A stretch of 35,890 nucleotides of DNA, taken from Candidatus Anaerofilum excrementigallinarum (lineage in GTDB: Bacteria; Bacillota; Clostridia; Oscillospirales; Ruminococcaceae). Shown piece by piece: positions 1 to 7,554 of this stretch (positions are counted from its first letter, which is position 1; each line of letters begins with the position of its first letter). The notes below the pieces were generated by a model. The model was not told where the DNA came from, ran no database searches, and saw only the letters and a program-made list of their open reading frames with translations. The position numbers and the translations under genes were made by a program. The stretch is taken from contig DXDW01000028.1 in NCBI GenBank assembly GCA_019115305.1, positions 1 through 35,890 of the forward strand, in the 5' to 3' direction.

Positions 1-933
1 ATGATCTCTATTTATCAGTCCGACGATGGCCGTGTGACCGAAATCGACAGCATCCAGCCCGGCAGCTGGATTCATCTGTGTGAGCCCGAAGAGGCCGAGA
101 TCAACCGGGTGTGCGACGAGCTGGGCGTGGACCACGACTTTGTCCGGGCCGCCCTGGACGAAGAGGAACGCAGCCGCATCGAGGTGGAGGACGGCGTCAC
201 CTTGATCCTGGTGGATACCCCCACCGTGGAGGCCGAGGGCCGCAGCTTTGTCTATTCCACCATTCCTTTCGGCATTGTGCTGGCCAAGGACAACATCATC
301 ACCGTCTGCCTCAAGGAGACTTCGCTGCCCCGTGCCTTTTCCGAGGGTCTGGTCAAGGGCTTTTCCACCAAAAAGCGCAACCGCATGACTTTGCAGATGC
401 TCTACCGCAACGCCACTTTGTTCCTGTTCTACCTGCGCCAGGTGGACAAGGCCAGCAGCCGTGTGGAAAACGAGCTGCACATCTCCATGAAAAACAAGGA
501 GCTCATCCAGATGCTGGGCCTGGAAAAGAGTCTGGTTTACTTCTCCACCAGCCTGAAAGGCAACGAGCTGGTGCTGGAAAAGCTGCTGCGGATGGATTTC
601 GTCAAGGATTATCCCGACGACACCGAGCTGCTGGAGGACGTGATCGTGGAAAACAAGCAGGCCATCGAGATGAGCAACATCTACCGGGACATTCTCAGCG
701 GCACCATGGATGCCTTTGCCTCGGTGATCTCCAACAACCTGAACATCGTCATGAAGCTGCTGGCTTCCCTCACCATTATCCTCACGGTGCCCACCATTGT
801 GTTCGGCCTGTGGGGCACCAACGTGCCGGTTCCCTTCGAGAGCAACCCCTTCGGATTCTGGATCATTCTGGGTCTGGCAGCTCTGCTCACCGGTGCTTCG
901 GTACTGTTTATGCAGCGGAAAAAATGGCTTTGA
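1..933 (+). CDS. CorA-family divalent cation (Mg2+) transporter
   Basis: 310-residue CorA-like channel protein, expected to move Mg2+ or a related divalent ion across the cytoplasmic membrane. The first ~245 residues are a charged cytoplasmic domain. Two hydrophobic helices close the protein (about residues 248-270 and 281-304), the usual CorA arrangement. The loop after the first helix reads GLWGTNVPVP, where CorA proteins normally have a GMN signature, so Met is replaced by Thr. The protein ends with a basic RKKWL tail. The ATG lies on the first base of the window, so no ribosome site can be seen, but the MISIYQ opening is typical for this clostridial subgroup and the protein is probably complete. 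It is followed by its own strong terminator and looks monocistronic. Family call is firm; the transported ion is inferred. Confidence 0.88.
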   Translation: MISIYQSDDGRVTEIDSIQPGSWIHLCEPEEAEINRVCDELGVDHDFVRAALDEEERSRIEVEDGVTLILVDTPTVEAEGRSFVYSTIPFGIVLAKDNIITVCLKETSLPRAFSEGLVKGFSTKKRNRMTLQMLYRNATLFLFYLRQVDKASSRVENELHISMKNKELIQMLGLEKSLVYFSTSLKGNELVLEKLLRMDFVKDYPDDTELLEDVIVENKQAIEMSNIYRDILSGTMDAFASVISNNLNIVMKLLASLTIILTVPTIVFGLWGTNVPVPFESNPFGFWIILGLAALLTGASVLFMQRKKWL

Positions 934-939
934 TACCCC

Positions 940-988
940 AAGCGGGTCCTGTTCTGCGCCCTTGGCGCAGAAGGGACCCGCTTTTTTT
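940..988 (+). terminator. Rho-independent terminator of the CorA-like gene
   Basis: A long hairpin pairs AAGCGGGTCC with GGACCCGCTT, with an inner TTCTGCGCC/GGCGCAGAA stem, and runs into seven T residues. It starts 7 bases after the stop codon. Confidence 0.92.
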
Positions 989-1302
989 GCAGCCCAATAA
1001 AAAAAGCGGCTTTTTCCCATTCTATTGCGGAAAATACCCCGGCGGGCCTTTGTGCAAAATGCTGCCAAACCCTGTTTGTCAAGGGGGTGATTTCCAATTT
1101 TTATGTAAGAATATTGTCAAAAATGTCATAAAGATAAAATTAAGGCAAACATTTTTTGGGAGTTTATCACAGAAAAGCCTTGAAAAAATATGAAAAAATG
1201 GTAGTATATTATATAAGAATATCTTGAGGGGGTGCGGGGGGGAATCCGCCCGGTCCCGCGGGGCAGAGGGCTTTCCCGTCACCAGAAGGAGGAGTGCGCG
1301 CT
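989..1302. other. AT-rich intergenic region carrying the glg promoter
   Basis: No credible gene is seen in the stretch between the CorA-like terminator and glgB. Bases about 1095-1220 are strikingly AT-rich for this genome and hold the promoter called at 1180-1207. A second, weaker candidate upstream, TTGTCA with TAAAAT, has only a 15-base spacer and is not called. The last ~80 bases before glgB are G/C-rich and probably form leader structure, but I recognise no known RNA family there. Confidence 0.5.
1180..1207 (+). promoter_or_regulatory. Probable sigma-A promoter of the glgBCDA operon
   Basis: TTGAAA and TAGTAT are separated by 16 bases; an overlapping TATATT lies 3 bases later. The site sits in the AT-rich island about 95 bases before the glgB start and is the best promoter in this gap. 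Confidence 0.6.
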
Positions 1303-3372
1303 TTGGCTAACAAGAGTAATTTCGATCTGGATTTTCCCATATATTTGTTCAAGCAGGGCACCAACTACGAAATGTATCGTTTTTTGGGCTCGCATCTGGA
1401 GACCCGCGACGGGGAGGCCGGCGCGGTGTTCCGCGTGTGGGCGCCCCGCGCCAAGGCTATGTCGGTGGTAGGCGACTTCAACAACTGGGTCCCCGGCGTC
1501 ACCCCCATGAAGCAGTTCAAGGACAGCGGCATCTGGGAGTGCTTTGTGCCCGGCATGGCTGAGTACGACATCTACAAATACTGTGTCACCACTCCTCAGG
1601 ACGAGCTGATCTTCAAAACCGACCCCTACGCGCTGCACACCGAGACCCGCCCCTCCAACTGCGGCAAGGTGTACCAGCTGGAAGGCTACCAGTGGAAGGA
1701 CGCCGCCTGGCGGGAAAAGGTAGCCCAGACCGATGTGGTCAACAGTCCCATGAACATCTACGAGATGCATGCCGGCAGCTGGCGCACCTACCCCGACGGC
1801 AACCCCTTCGGCTATAAAGAGCTGGCGGACGAGCTGCTGCCCTACATCAAGGAGATGGGCTACACCCACATCGAGCTGATGCCCCTCACCGAGTATCCCT
1901 TTGACGGCAGCTGGGGCTATCAGGTAACCGGTTATTTCGCCCCCACCAGCCGCTACGGCTCCCCCAAGGATCTGATGTATTTCGTCGACCGCTGCCACCA
2001 GGCCGGCATCGGCGTTATCATGGACTGGGTCCCCGCCCATTTCCCCAAGGACCAGCACGGCCTGTACAAATTCGACGGCACCAACTGCTACGAGGACCAG
2101 AACCCCCTGCGGGCCGAGCACCGGGAATGGGGCACCATGGTCTTTGACTTCGGCCGTCCCGAGGTGCAGAGCTTTTTGATCTCCTCCGCCTTGTTCTGGC
2201 TGGAGGAATACCACATCGACGGTCTGCGGGTGGACGCTGTGGCCAGCATGCTCTATCTGGACTACAACCGCCAGGGAGGCGAGTGGCAGCCCAACATCCA
2301 CGGCGGCAACGAGAACCTGGAAGCCATCGATTTCCTGCGCAAGCTCAACACCGCTGTGTTTGCCCGGCATCCCCATGCTTTGATGATCGCCGAGGAATCC
2401 ACCGCCTGGCCCATGGTCACCCGGCCGGTGGATGACGGCGGCCTGGGCTTCAACTTCAAGTGGAATATGGGCTGGATGAACGATATGCTCAGCTATATGA
2501 GCACCGACCCCCTGTTCCGCGCCGGCAACCACAACAAGGTCACCTTCAGCTTCTTCTACGCTTTCAGCGAGAACTTCGTGCTGCCCATCAGCCACGACGA
2601 GGTGGTGCACGGCAAGTGCAGCCTCATCAACAAGATGCCCGGGGAGTACGACGATAAATTTGCCAATCTTCGCACCTTCTATGGATACATGATGGCCCAT
2701 CCGGGCAAAAAGCTGCTGTTCATGGGCCAGGAGTTCGCCCAGTTCAGCGAGTGGACCGAGGAGCACCAGCTGGACTGGCAGCTGCTCACCTACGACCGCC
2801 ATGCCCAGATGCAGCAGTATGTGCGAGATCTCAACCGCTTCTACCTGGACCACAACGAGTTCTGGCAGGTGGATTACAGCTGGGAGGGCTTCCAGTGGAT
2901 CGTCCCCGACGACAACCAGCAGAGCGTGGTCATCTTCCTGCGCAAAAACGCCCAGGGCAAGCAGATCCTGGTAGCCTGCAACTTCAACCCGGTGCTGCGG
3001 GAAAACTACAAGATCGGCGTGCCGGTGGCGGGCTGGTATAAGGAGGTCCTCTCCAGCGACGACGTCAAATACGGCGGCGGCGGTGTACATAACAAGACCC
3101 TGCGCAGCAAGAAGGGCCAGATGCACGGCTTTGAGCAGACCATCACTCTGACGCTGCCCCCCCTGAGCACCATCTACTTCGAGGTGCCCGAGGAAAAGCC
3201 CGTCAAAAAGCCCGCCGCAAAAGCGGACAAGGCGCCCAAGGCCACAAAGGCCGCCAAACCCCGGACCGCAAAGGCGGCCAAGACCGAAAAGACAGCCAAA
3301 ACCGAAAAGGCCCCCTCCAAGGCGGCCAAAAAGCCCGCCAAAGGGGCTTCTACCAAGGCAAAGGCGAAGTAA
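1303..3372 (+). CDS. glgB: 1,4-alpha-glucan (glycogen) branching enzyme with histone-like C-terminal tail
   Basis: Glycogen branching enzyme, GH13: cuts an alpha-1,4 glucan and re-attaches the piece as an alpha-1,6 branch. An N-terminal CBM48-type domain carries VGDFNNW. The catalytic barrel shows MDWVPAHF, the nucleophile in DGLRVDAVAS, the acid/base in LMIAEES and the HDE of ISHDEVVHGK. A typical all-beta C-domain follows, ending near IYFEVPE. After it come ~58 extra residues made almost only of Lys, Ala, Pro and Thr (for example KAAKPRTAKAAK), which branching enzymes do not normally have. The ORF track starts at GTG 1294, but AGGAGG (1287-1292) is then only 1 base away; TTG 1303 is 10 bases from it and gives MANKSN, so I use TTG. 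First gene of the glgB-C-D-A operon, 61 bases before glgC. Enzyme call is firm; the tail's role is unknown. Confidence 0.96.
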   Translation: MANKSNFDLDFPIYLFKQGTNYEMYRFLGSHLETRDGEAGAVFRVWAPRAKAMSVVGDFNNWVPGVTPMKQFKDSGIWECFVPGMAEYDIYKYCVTTPQDELIFKTDPYALHTETRPSNCGKVYQLEGYQWKDAAWREKVAQTDVVNSPMNIYEMHAGSWRTYPDGNPFGYKELADELLPYIKEMGYTHIELMPLTEYPFDGSWGYQVTGYFAPTSRYGSPKDLMYFVDRCHQAGIGVIMDWVPAHFPKDQHGLYKFDGTNCYEDQNPLRAEHREWGTMVFDFGRPEVQSFLISSALFWLEEYHIDGLRVDAVASMLYLDYNRQGGEWQPNIHGGNENLEAIDFLRKLNTAVFARHPHALMIAEESTAWPMVTRPVDDGGLGFNFKWNMGWMNDMLSYMSTDPLFRAGNHNKVTFSFFYAFSENFVLPISHDEVVHGKCSLINKMPGEYDDKFANLRTFYGYMMAHPGKKLLFMGQEFAQFSEWTEEHQLDWQLLTYDRHAQMQQYVRDLNRFYLDHNEFWQVDYSWEGFQWIVPDDNQQSVVIFLRKNAQGKQILVACNFNPVLRENYKIGVPVAGWYKEVLSSDDVKYGGGGVHNKTLRSKKGQMHGFEQTITLTLPPLSTIYFEVPEEKPVKKPAAKADKAPKATKAAKPRTAKAAKTEKTAKTEKAPSKAAKKPAKGASTKAKAK

Positions 3373-3391
3373 TCTTCGCTTGCAAGATACA

Positions 3392-3421
3392 TTATCATTT
3401 GCGCCCAAAAGGCGCTGATAA
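3392..3421 (+). promoter_or_regulatory. Intercistronic hairpin between glgB and glgC
   Basis: TTATCA and TGATAA flank an inner GCGCC/GGCGC stem with a CAAAA loop and a TTT bulge. The hairpin abuts the glgC ribosome site (AGGGGAG) and lacks a T-run, so it is more likely an mRNA stability or translation element than a terminator. Confidence 0.5.
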
Positions 3422-3433
3422 GGGGAGAAATTT

Positions 3434-4648
3434 ATGAAAGAATGTATTGCTATGCTGCTGGCCGGCGGTCAGGGCTCGCGTCTGTACGCACTGACCCAAC
3501 GGCTGGCAAAACCCGCGGTGCCTTTCGGCGGAAAGTATCGCATCATCGATTTCCCGCTGTCCAACTGCGTGAACTCCGGGATTGATACGGTGGGTATCCT
3601 CACCCAGTATCAGCCCCTGGTCCTCAACGAGTACATCGGCAACGGCCAGCCCTGGGACCTGGACCGGCTGTACGGCGGTGTACACGTGCTGCCCCCTTAT
3701 CAGACGGCCACCGGCTCGGACTGGTACAAGGGTACCGCCAACGCCATCTACCAGAACATCAACTTCATCGAGCGCTATGAGCCCGAGTATGTGGTGATCC
3801 TGTCCGGCGACCACATCTACAAGATGGATTACAGCAAGATGCTGGAGTTCCACAAGGCCCACAACGCCGACTGCACCATCGCTGTTATGGAAGTGCCCTG
3901 GGAGGAGGCCAGCCGCTTCGGCATCATGACCGCCGACGAGGAAGGCACCATCACCCGCTTCCAGGAGAAACCCAAGAATCCCGAGTCCAACCTGGCCTCC
4001 ATGGGTATCTACATCTTCACCTGGACCAAGCTGCGCAAATACCTGGCCGAGGACGAGGCCGATCCCGCCTCCGACAACGATTTCGGCAAAAACATCATCC
4101 CCAACATGCTGGCGGCCAACGAGCACATGGTGGCCTATCCCTTCGAGGGCTACTGGAAAGACGTGGGCACCATCGACAGCCTGTGGGAAGCCAACATGGA
4201 CCTGCTGGACCCCAACGTGGCCCTCAACGTGGGCGACGACGACTGGCGCATCTACAGCCGTAACTCCGGTATGCCCGGCCACTACATCGGCACCGACGCC
4301 GACGTGCAGAACAGCATGATCACCGAAGGCTGCCAGGTACACGGCAAGGTGGAAAAGAGCGTGCTGTTTGCCGGCGTTAAGGTAGGCGCAGGGGCCGTGG
4401 TGGAGGAATCCATCGTCATGCCCGGCGCGGTCATCGAGGAAGGGGCCCATGTGTCCTACGCCATCGTGGCCGAAAACGTGGTCGTGAAGAAGGACGCCGT
4501 GGTAGGCTGCACCAAGGAGCAGGCCGAAGAGCCCGACAAGTGGGGCATCGCGGTAATCGGCGAAGGCGTCACCATCGGCGTGGGCGCCAAGGTAGGCCCC
4601 AAGGCAATGGTGGTCAAAAATGTGGAGGATGGTGACAACCAATGGTAA
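3434..4648 (+). CDS. glgC: Glucose-1-phosphate adenylyltransferase, catalytic subunit
   Basis: 404-residue ADP-glucose pyrophosphorylase: makes ADP-glucose and pyrophosphate from ATP and glucose-1-phosphate, the committed step of bacterial glycogen synthesis. The N-terminal nucleotidyltransferase domain has the Gly-rich [11 protein letters not shown] loop, [24 protein letters not shown], the [12 protein letters not shown] metal site and FQEKPKNPE. The C-terminal part is a left-handed beta-helix with hexapeptide-like repeats. AGGGGAG lies 7 bases before the ATG. The stop overlaps the glgD start by 7 bases, pointing to translational coupling and a GlgC/GlgD heteromer as known in Bacillus and relatives. 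Length and motifs are normal. Confidence 0.97.
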   Translation: MKECIAMLLAGGQGSRLYALTQRLAKPAVPFGGKYRIIDFPLSNCVNSGIDTVGILTQYQPLVLNEYIGNGQPWDLDRLYGGVHVLPPYQTATGSDWYKGTANAIYQNINFIERYEPEYVVILSGDHIYKMDYSKMLEFHKAHNADCTIAVMEVPWEEASRFGIMTADEEGTITRFQEKPKNPESNLASMGIYIFTWTKLRKYLAEDEADPASDNDFGKNIIPNMLAANEHMVAYPFEGYWKDVGTIDSLWEANMDLLDPNVALNVGDDDWRIYSRNSGMPGHYIGTDADVQNSMITEGCQVHGKVEKSVLFAGVKVGAGAVVEESIVMPGAVIEEGAHVSYAIVAENVVVKKDAVVGCTKEQAEEPDKWGIAVIGEGVTIGVGAKVGPKAMVVKNVEDGDNQW

Positions 4649-5766
4649 ATGTGAATGCTAATGCGCTGGGGATTATCTTCCCCAACTCCTACGATAACCT
4701 GGTTCCCGAGCTGGTGCAGAAGCGCACCATGGCCAGCGTGCCCTTTGCCAGCCGCTACCGCATGATCGACTTCACCCTGTCGGCCATGGTCAACGCCGGC
4801 ATCGACAACGTGACCGTTGTCACCCGTGAGAACTACTACTCTCTGATGGACCATCTGGGCAGCGGCCGTGAGTGGGATCTGGCCCGCAAGCGCGGCGGCC
4901 TGACCATCATTCCTCCCTATGCCCAGGCCCGCAACAAGCTGTATCATGGCCGTGTGGAGGCCCTGAGCGGCATCGTGGGCATGCTGGAAAAGCAGAAGGA
5001 AAAATACGTTATCATCAGCGACTGCAACGTGGCCTGCAGCTTTGACTACGCCGCCTTCATCGACGCCCATGTGGCTTCCGGCGCCGATGTCAGCATGGTC
5101 TACGAGCGCACTGTGATCCCCGAGGCTGCCAAGGCCGACAACTACACCCTCACCGTGGACGAGGACGGCCGGGTCACCGAGATCCTCACCAACGACTACC
5201 GCAACGGCGTGCAGAACCTGTCCATGAACATCTACATCATGGAGCGGGAGACTCTGGTCACCATGGTCAAGGACGCCATGGTCCGCAACCTGGTCTACTT
5301 CGAGCGGGACATCCTGGCCCGCAACCTGCAGCTGCTGCATGTGCAGGGCTATGAGTACGAAGGCTACCGGGCCCGCATCAGCGACCTGAAGAGCTATTTC
5401 GACGAGAACATGCGTCTGCTGGACCCCGCCAACTTGGCCCAGCTGTTTGTGGAGAAGCGCCCCGTCTACACCAAGATCCGTGACGACGCCCCCACCTGCT
5501 ACATGGCCGGCAGCAGCGTGAAGAACTCTCTGGTTGCCGACGGCTGCGTGCTGGAAGGCGAAGTGGAAAACTGCGTGCTGTTCCGCGGCGTTAAGATCGC
5601 CGCCGGCGCCAAGGTGAAGAACTGCGTGCTCATGCAGGACACCGTGGTGGAAGCCGGCGCCGAGCTGGACCATGTGGTCACCGACAAGAACGTGACCATC
5701 ACCGAGGGCAAAAAACTCACCAGCGACAGCTTCCCGGTATACGTGGGCAAGGGCCACAAGGTATAA
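4642..5766 (+). CDS. glgD: Glucose-1-phosphate adenylyltransferase regulatory subunit GlgD
   Basis: 374-residue paralogue of GlgC. It keeps the fold-defining stretch [16 protein letters not shown] and the C-terminal beta-helix, but where GlgC has GGQGSRL it has [10 protein letters not shown], so the nucleotide-binding loop is lost. In studied Bacillota GlgD is not active alone and raises the activity of GlgC; the same role is inferred here. The ATG lies inside the last codons of glgC, so the subunits are probably made in a fixed ratio. A 75-base gap with a hairpin separates it from glgA. Confidence 0.95.
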   Translation: MVNVNANALGIIFPNSYDNLVPELVQKRTMASVPFASRYRMIDFTLSAMVNAGIDNVTVVTRENYYSLMDHLGSGREWDLARKRGGLTIIPPYAQARNKLYHGRVEALSGIVGMLEKQKEKYVIISDCNVACSFDYAAFIDAHVASGADVSMVYERTVIPEAAKADNYTLTVDEDGRVTEILTNDYRNGVQNLSMNIYIMERETLVTMVKDAMVRNLVYFERDILARNLQLLHVQGYEYEGYRARISDLKSYFDENMRLLDPANLAQLFVEKRPVYTKIRDDAPTCYMAGSSVKNSLVADGCVLEGEVENCVLFRGVKIAAGAKVKNCVLMQDTVVEAGAELDHVVTDKNVTITEGKKLTSDSFPVYVGKGHKV

Positions 5767-5783
5767 CCAGGTCGTTTACCAAA

Positions 5784-5811
5784 GGGTGGGGGACCGCAAG
5801 GACCCCCGCCC
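5784..5811 (+). promoter_or_regulatory. Intercistronic hairpin between glgD and glgA
   Basis: A nine-pair stem, GGGTGGGGG with CCCCCGCCC (one G-T pair), without a T-run. It lies 30 bases before glgA and could protect or process the message. Confidence 0.45.
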
Positions 5812-5841
5812 TCTGCCCCCTTGGGGAATAAGGAGAAACAT

Positions 5842-7266
5842 ATGAAAGTTTTGTATTGCGCAAGCGAGGTTAAGCCCTTCGCCGCCTCGGGCGGTCTGGG
5901 CGACGTAGCTGGCAGCCTTCCCGTGGAACTGGTCAAGGCCGGGGTGGAGTGCCGGGTAGTGATGCCCCTGTACGGCGACATCAAGGAGGAACTGCGCAGT
6001 CAGTTCACCTACCTCACCAACTTCACCGTTCCCGTGGGCTGGCGCAACCAGTATTGCGGCCTGTTTGAGTACGAGTACAAGGGAGTGAAGTTCTACTTCC
6101 TGGACAACGAGTACTACTTCAAGCGGGGCGGCCTGTATGGCTTCTACGACGACGGCGAGCGCTTTGCCTTCTTCAGCCGCGCCATTCTGGAAATGCTGTT
6201 CTACACCGAGTTTGCCCCCAACGTCATCCATACCAACGACTGGCAGACCGCCCTGGTGCCGGTGTACCTCAACCTGTATTACCGGCATCTGGAGAAGTTC
6301 TCCAGCATCAAGACCATCTTTACCATCCACAACATCCAGTACCAGGGCAAATACGGCCTGGAGATCCTGGAGGACACCTGCGGCATCGGCGCCCGGGACG
6401 CCCACATTGTGGAGTACGACGGCTGCACCAACTTTATGAAGGGCGCCATCGAGATGGCCGACCGCATCTCCACCGTGAGCCCCAGCTATGCCGGCGAGAT
6501 CCTGGACCCCTGGTTCAGCCATGGTCTGGACGATCTGCTGCGGCAGAAACAGTACAAGCTGTGCGGCATCCTCAACGGCATCGACGTGGAGAGCTACAAC
6601 CCCGAAACCGACCCCAACATGGCCGCCCACTTCAACGCCGACACGGTGGAGCAGGGCAAAGCGGCCTGTAAAAAGGAACTGCAGGAGATCTTTGGCCTGG
6701 AGCAGGACGGCAGCCCCGTCATGGCCATGGTCACCCGTCTGGTAGCCCACAAGGGCGTGGACCTGGTCCGCGCCGTGGCCGAAAACATTCTGGCCGAGGG
6801 CATCCAGCTGGTGATTCTGGGCACCGGCGAGTACGCCTACGAGAGCTTCTTCAACGAGCTGGCGGCCCGGCATCCCGGCCGCTGCGGCGTGCGCATCGCC
6901 TTTGTGCCTTCGCTGGCCAGCAAGATCTACGCCGGCGCCGACATCTTCCTGATGCCCTCCAAGTCGGAGCCCTGCGGCCTGGCCCAGATGATCTCTCTGC
7001 GCTACGGCACCATTCCCATTGTGCGGGAGACCGGCGGTCTGCGGGATTCCATCCAGGATTCCGGCGACGGCAAGGGCAATGGCTTCACCTTCCGCAGCTA
7101 CAACGCCCACGACATGCTGCACACCTGCTGGCGTGCCAAGGAAGGTTACCAGAACCACGAGGGCTGGATGCAGCTGGTTCGCCGGGCCATGGCCTGCGAT
7201 TTCAGCTGGAAAGCCAGCGCTGCCAAGCATGTGGAGATGTACGACCAGGTTTGCCAGCTGTGGTAA
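5842..7266 (+). CDS. glgA: Glycogen synthase (ADP-glucose dependent, GT5)
   Basis: 474-residue starch/glycogen synthase, adding glucose from ADP-glucose to the non-reducing end of an alpha-1,4 glucan. The N-terminal GT5 domain begins KVLYCASEVKPF and has ASGGLGDVAGSLP; here the Lys of the classic KTGGL substrate loop is Ala. VIHTNDWQTAL and TIFTIHNIQYQG are typical, and the C-terminal GT-B half has SKSEPCGLAQM with the expected catalytic Glu. The ORF track opens at TTG 5821, but AAGGAG (5830-5835) lies 6 bases before ATG 5842, so that start is used. It closes the operon and is followed by a terminator. Confidence 0.96.
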   Translation: MKVLYCASEVKPFAASGGLGDVAGSLPVELVKAGVECRVVMPLYGDIKEELRSQFTYLTNFTVPVGWRNQYCGLFEYEYKGVKFYFLDNEYYFKRGGLYGFYDDGERFAFFSRAILEMLFYTEFAPNVIHTNDWQTALVPVYLNLYYRHLEKFSSIKTIFTIHNIQYQGKYGLEILEDTCGIGARDAHIVEYDGCTNFMKGAIEMADRISTVSPSYAGEILDPWFSHGLDDLLRQKQYKLCGILNGIDVESYNPETDPNMAAHFNADTVEQGKAACKKELQEIFGLEQDGSPVMAMVTRLVAHKGVDLVRAVAENILAEGIQLVILGTGEYAYESFFNELAARHPGRCGVRIAFVPSLASKIYAGADIFLMPSKSEPCGLAQMISLRYGTIPIVRETGGLRDSIQDSGDGKGNGFTFRSYNAHDMLHTCWRAKEGYQNHEGWMQLVRRAMACDFSWKASAAKHVEMYDQVCQLW

Positions 7267-7296
7267 GCAAAGGCCAGTCTTTTCAATGCCTGTCCG

Positions 7297-7335
7297 GGGC
7301 GGCGGAGCCAAAGGGCTTCGCCGCCCTGTTTTTTT
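7297..7335 (+). terminator. Terminator of the glgBCDA operon
   Basis: A 13-pair GC stem (GGGCGGCGGAGCC with GGCTTCGCCGCCC, one G-T pair), loop AAAG, then TG and seven T residues, 30 bases after the glgA stop. Confidence 0.9.
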
Positions 7336-7350
7336 CGGCTTTTTGCCGCC

Positions 7351-7379
7351 TTGACCTGGGGCCGGGGCGGGGGTATAAT
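7351..7379 (+). promoter_or_regulatory. Consensus sigma-A promoter of ilvD
   Basis: TTGACC and TATAAT with exactly 17 bases between. It implies a leader of about 170 bases before the ilvD start. Confidence 0.85.
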
Positions 7380-7481
7380 GGGAACAACATACCGCGGCCG
7401 TCCCCCTGTCCAGGGCGCCGGCTGCCAGGGCGGGTATGGCCCGCCGGGCGCCGCCGCGCGGAGGTCTGGTTCGGCGTTTGA

Positions 7482-7513
7482 GCCGGTGTGCAGCAGCATA
7501 CCGGCGCTTTTTT
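7482..7513 (+). promoter_or_regulatory. Terminator-like hairpin in the ilvD leader (candidate attenuator)
   Basis: GCCGGTGTGC pairs with GCATACCGGC around an AGCA loop, then GC and six T residues, 42 bases before the ilvD ATG. The sequence between promoter and hairpin is very GC-rich and can form other stems, for example GGCGGG with CCCGCC. No T-box motif and no Leu/Val/Ile-rich leader peptide was found, so the signal is unknown. Confidence 0.55.
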
Positions 7514-7554
7514 GTATCCGGGGGACATACGCGACAAAGAAAAGAGGGGTAATT

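Noticed and set aside
1294-1302. GTG start for glgB as given in the ORF track
   Set aside because: It lies one base after the AGGAGG site, too close to be used; TTG 1303 fits.
1279-3408. 709-residue minus-strand ORF opposite glgB
   Set aside because: Shadow of glgB with the same His/Val/Gly/Leu bias; it even runs through the intergenic sequence.
7386-7554. T-box or branched-chain leader peptide for ilvD
   Set aside because: No T-box core sequence is present, and the short frames in the leader are Arg/Ala-rich rather than rich in Leu, Val or Ile.
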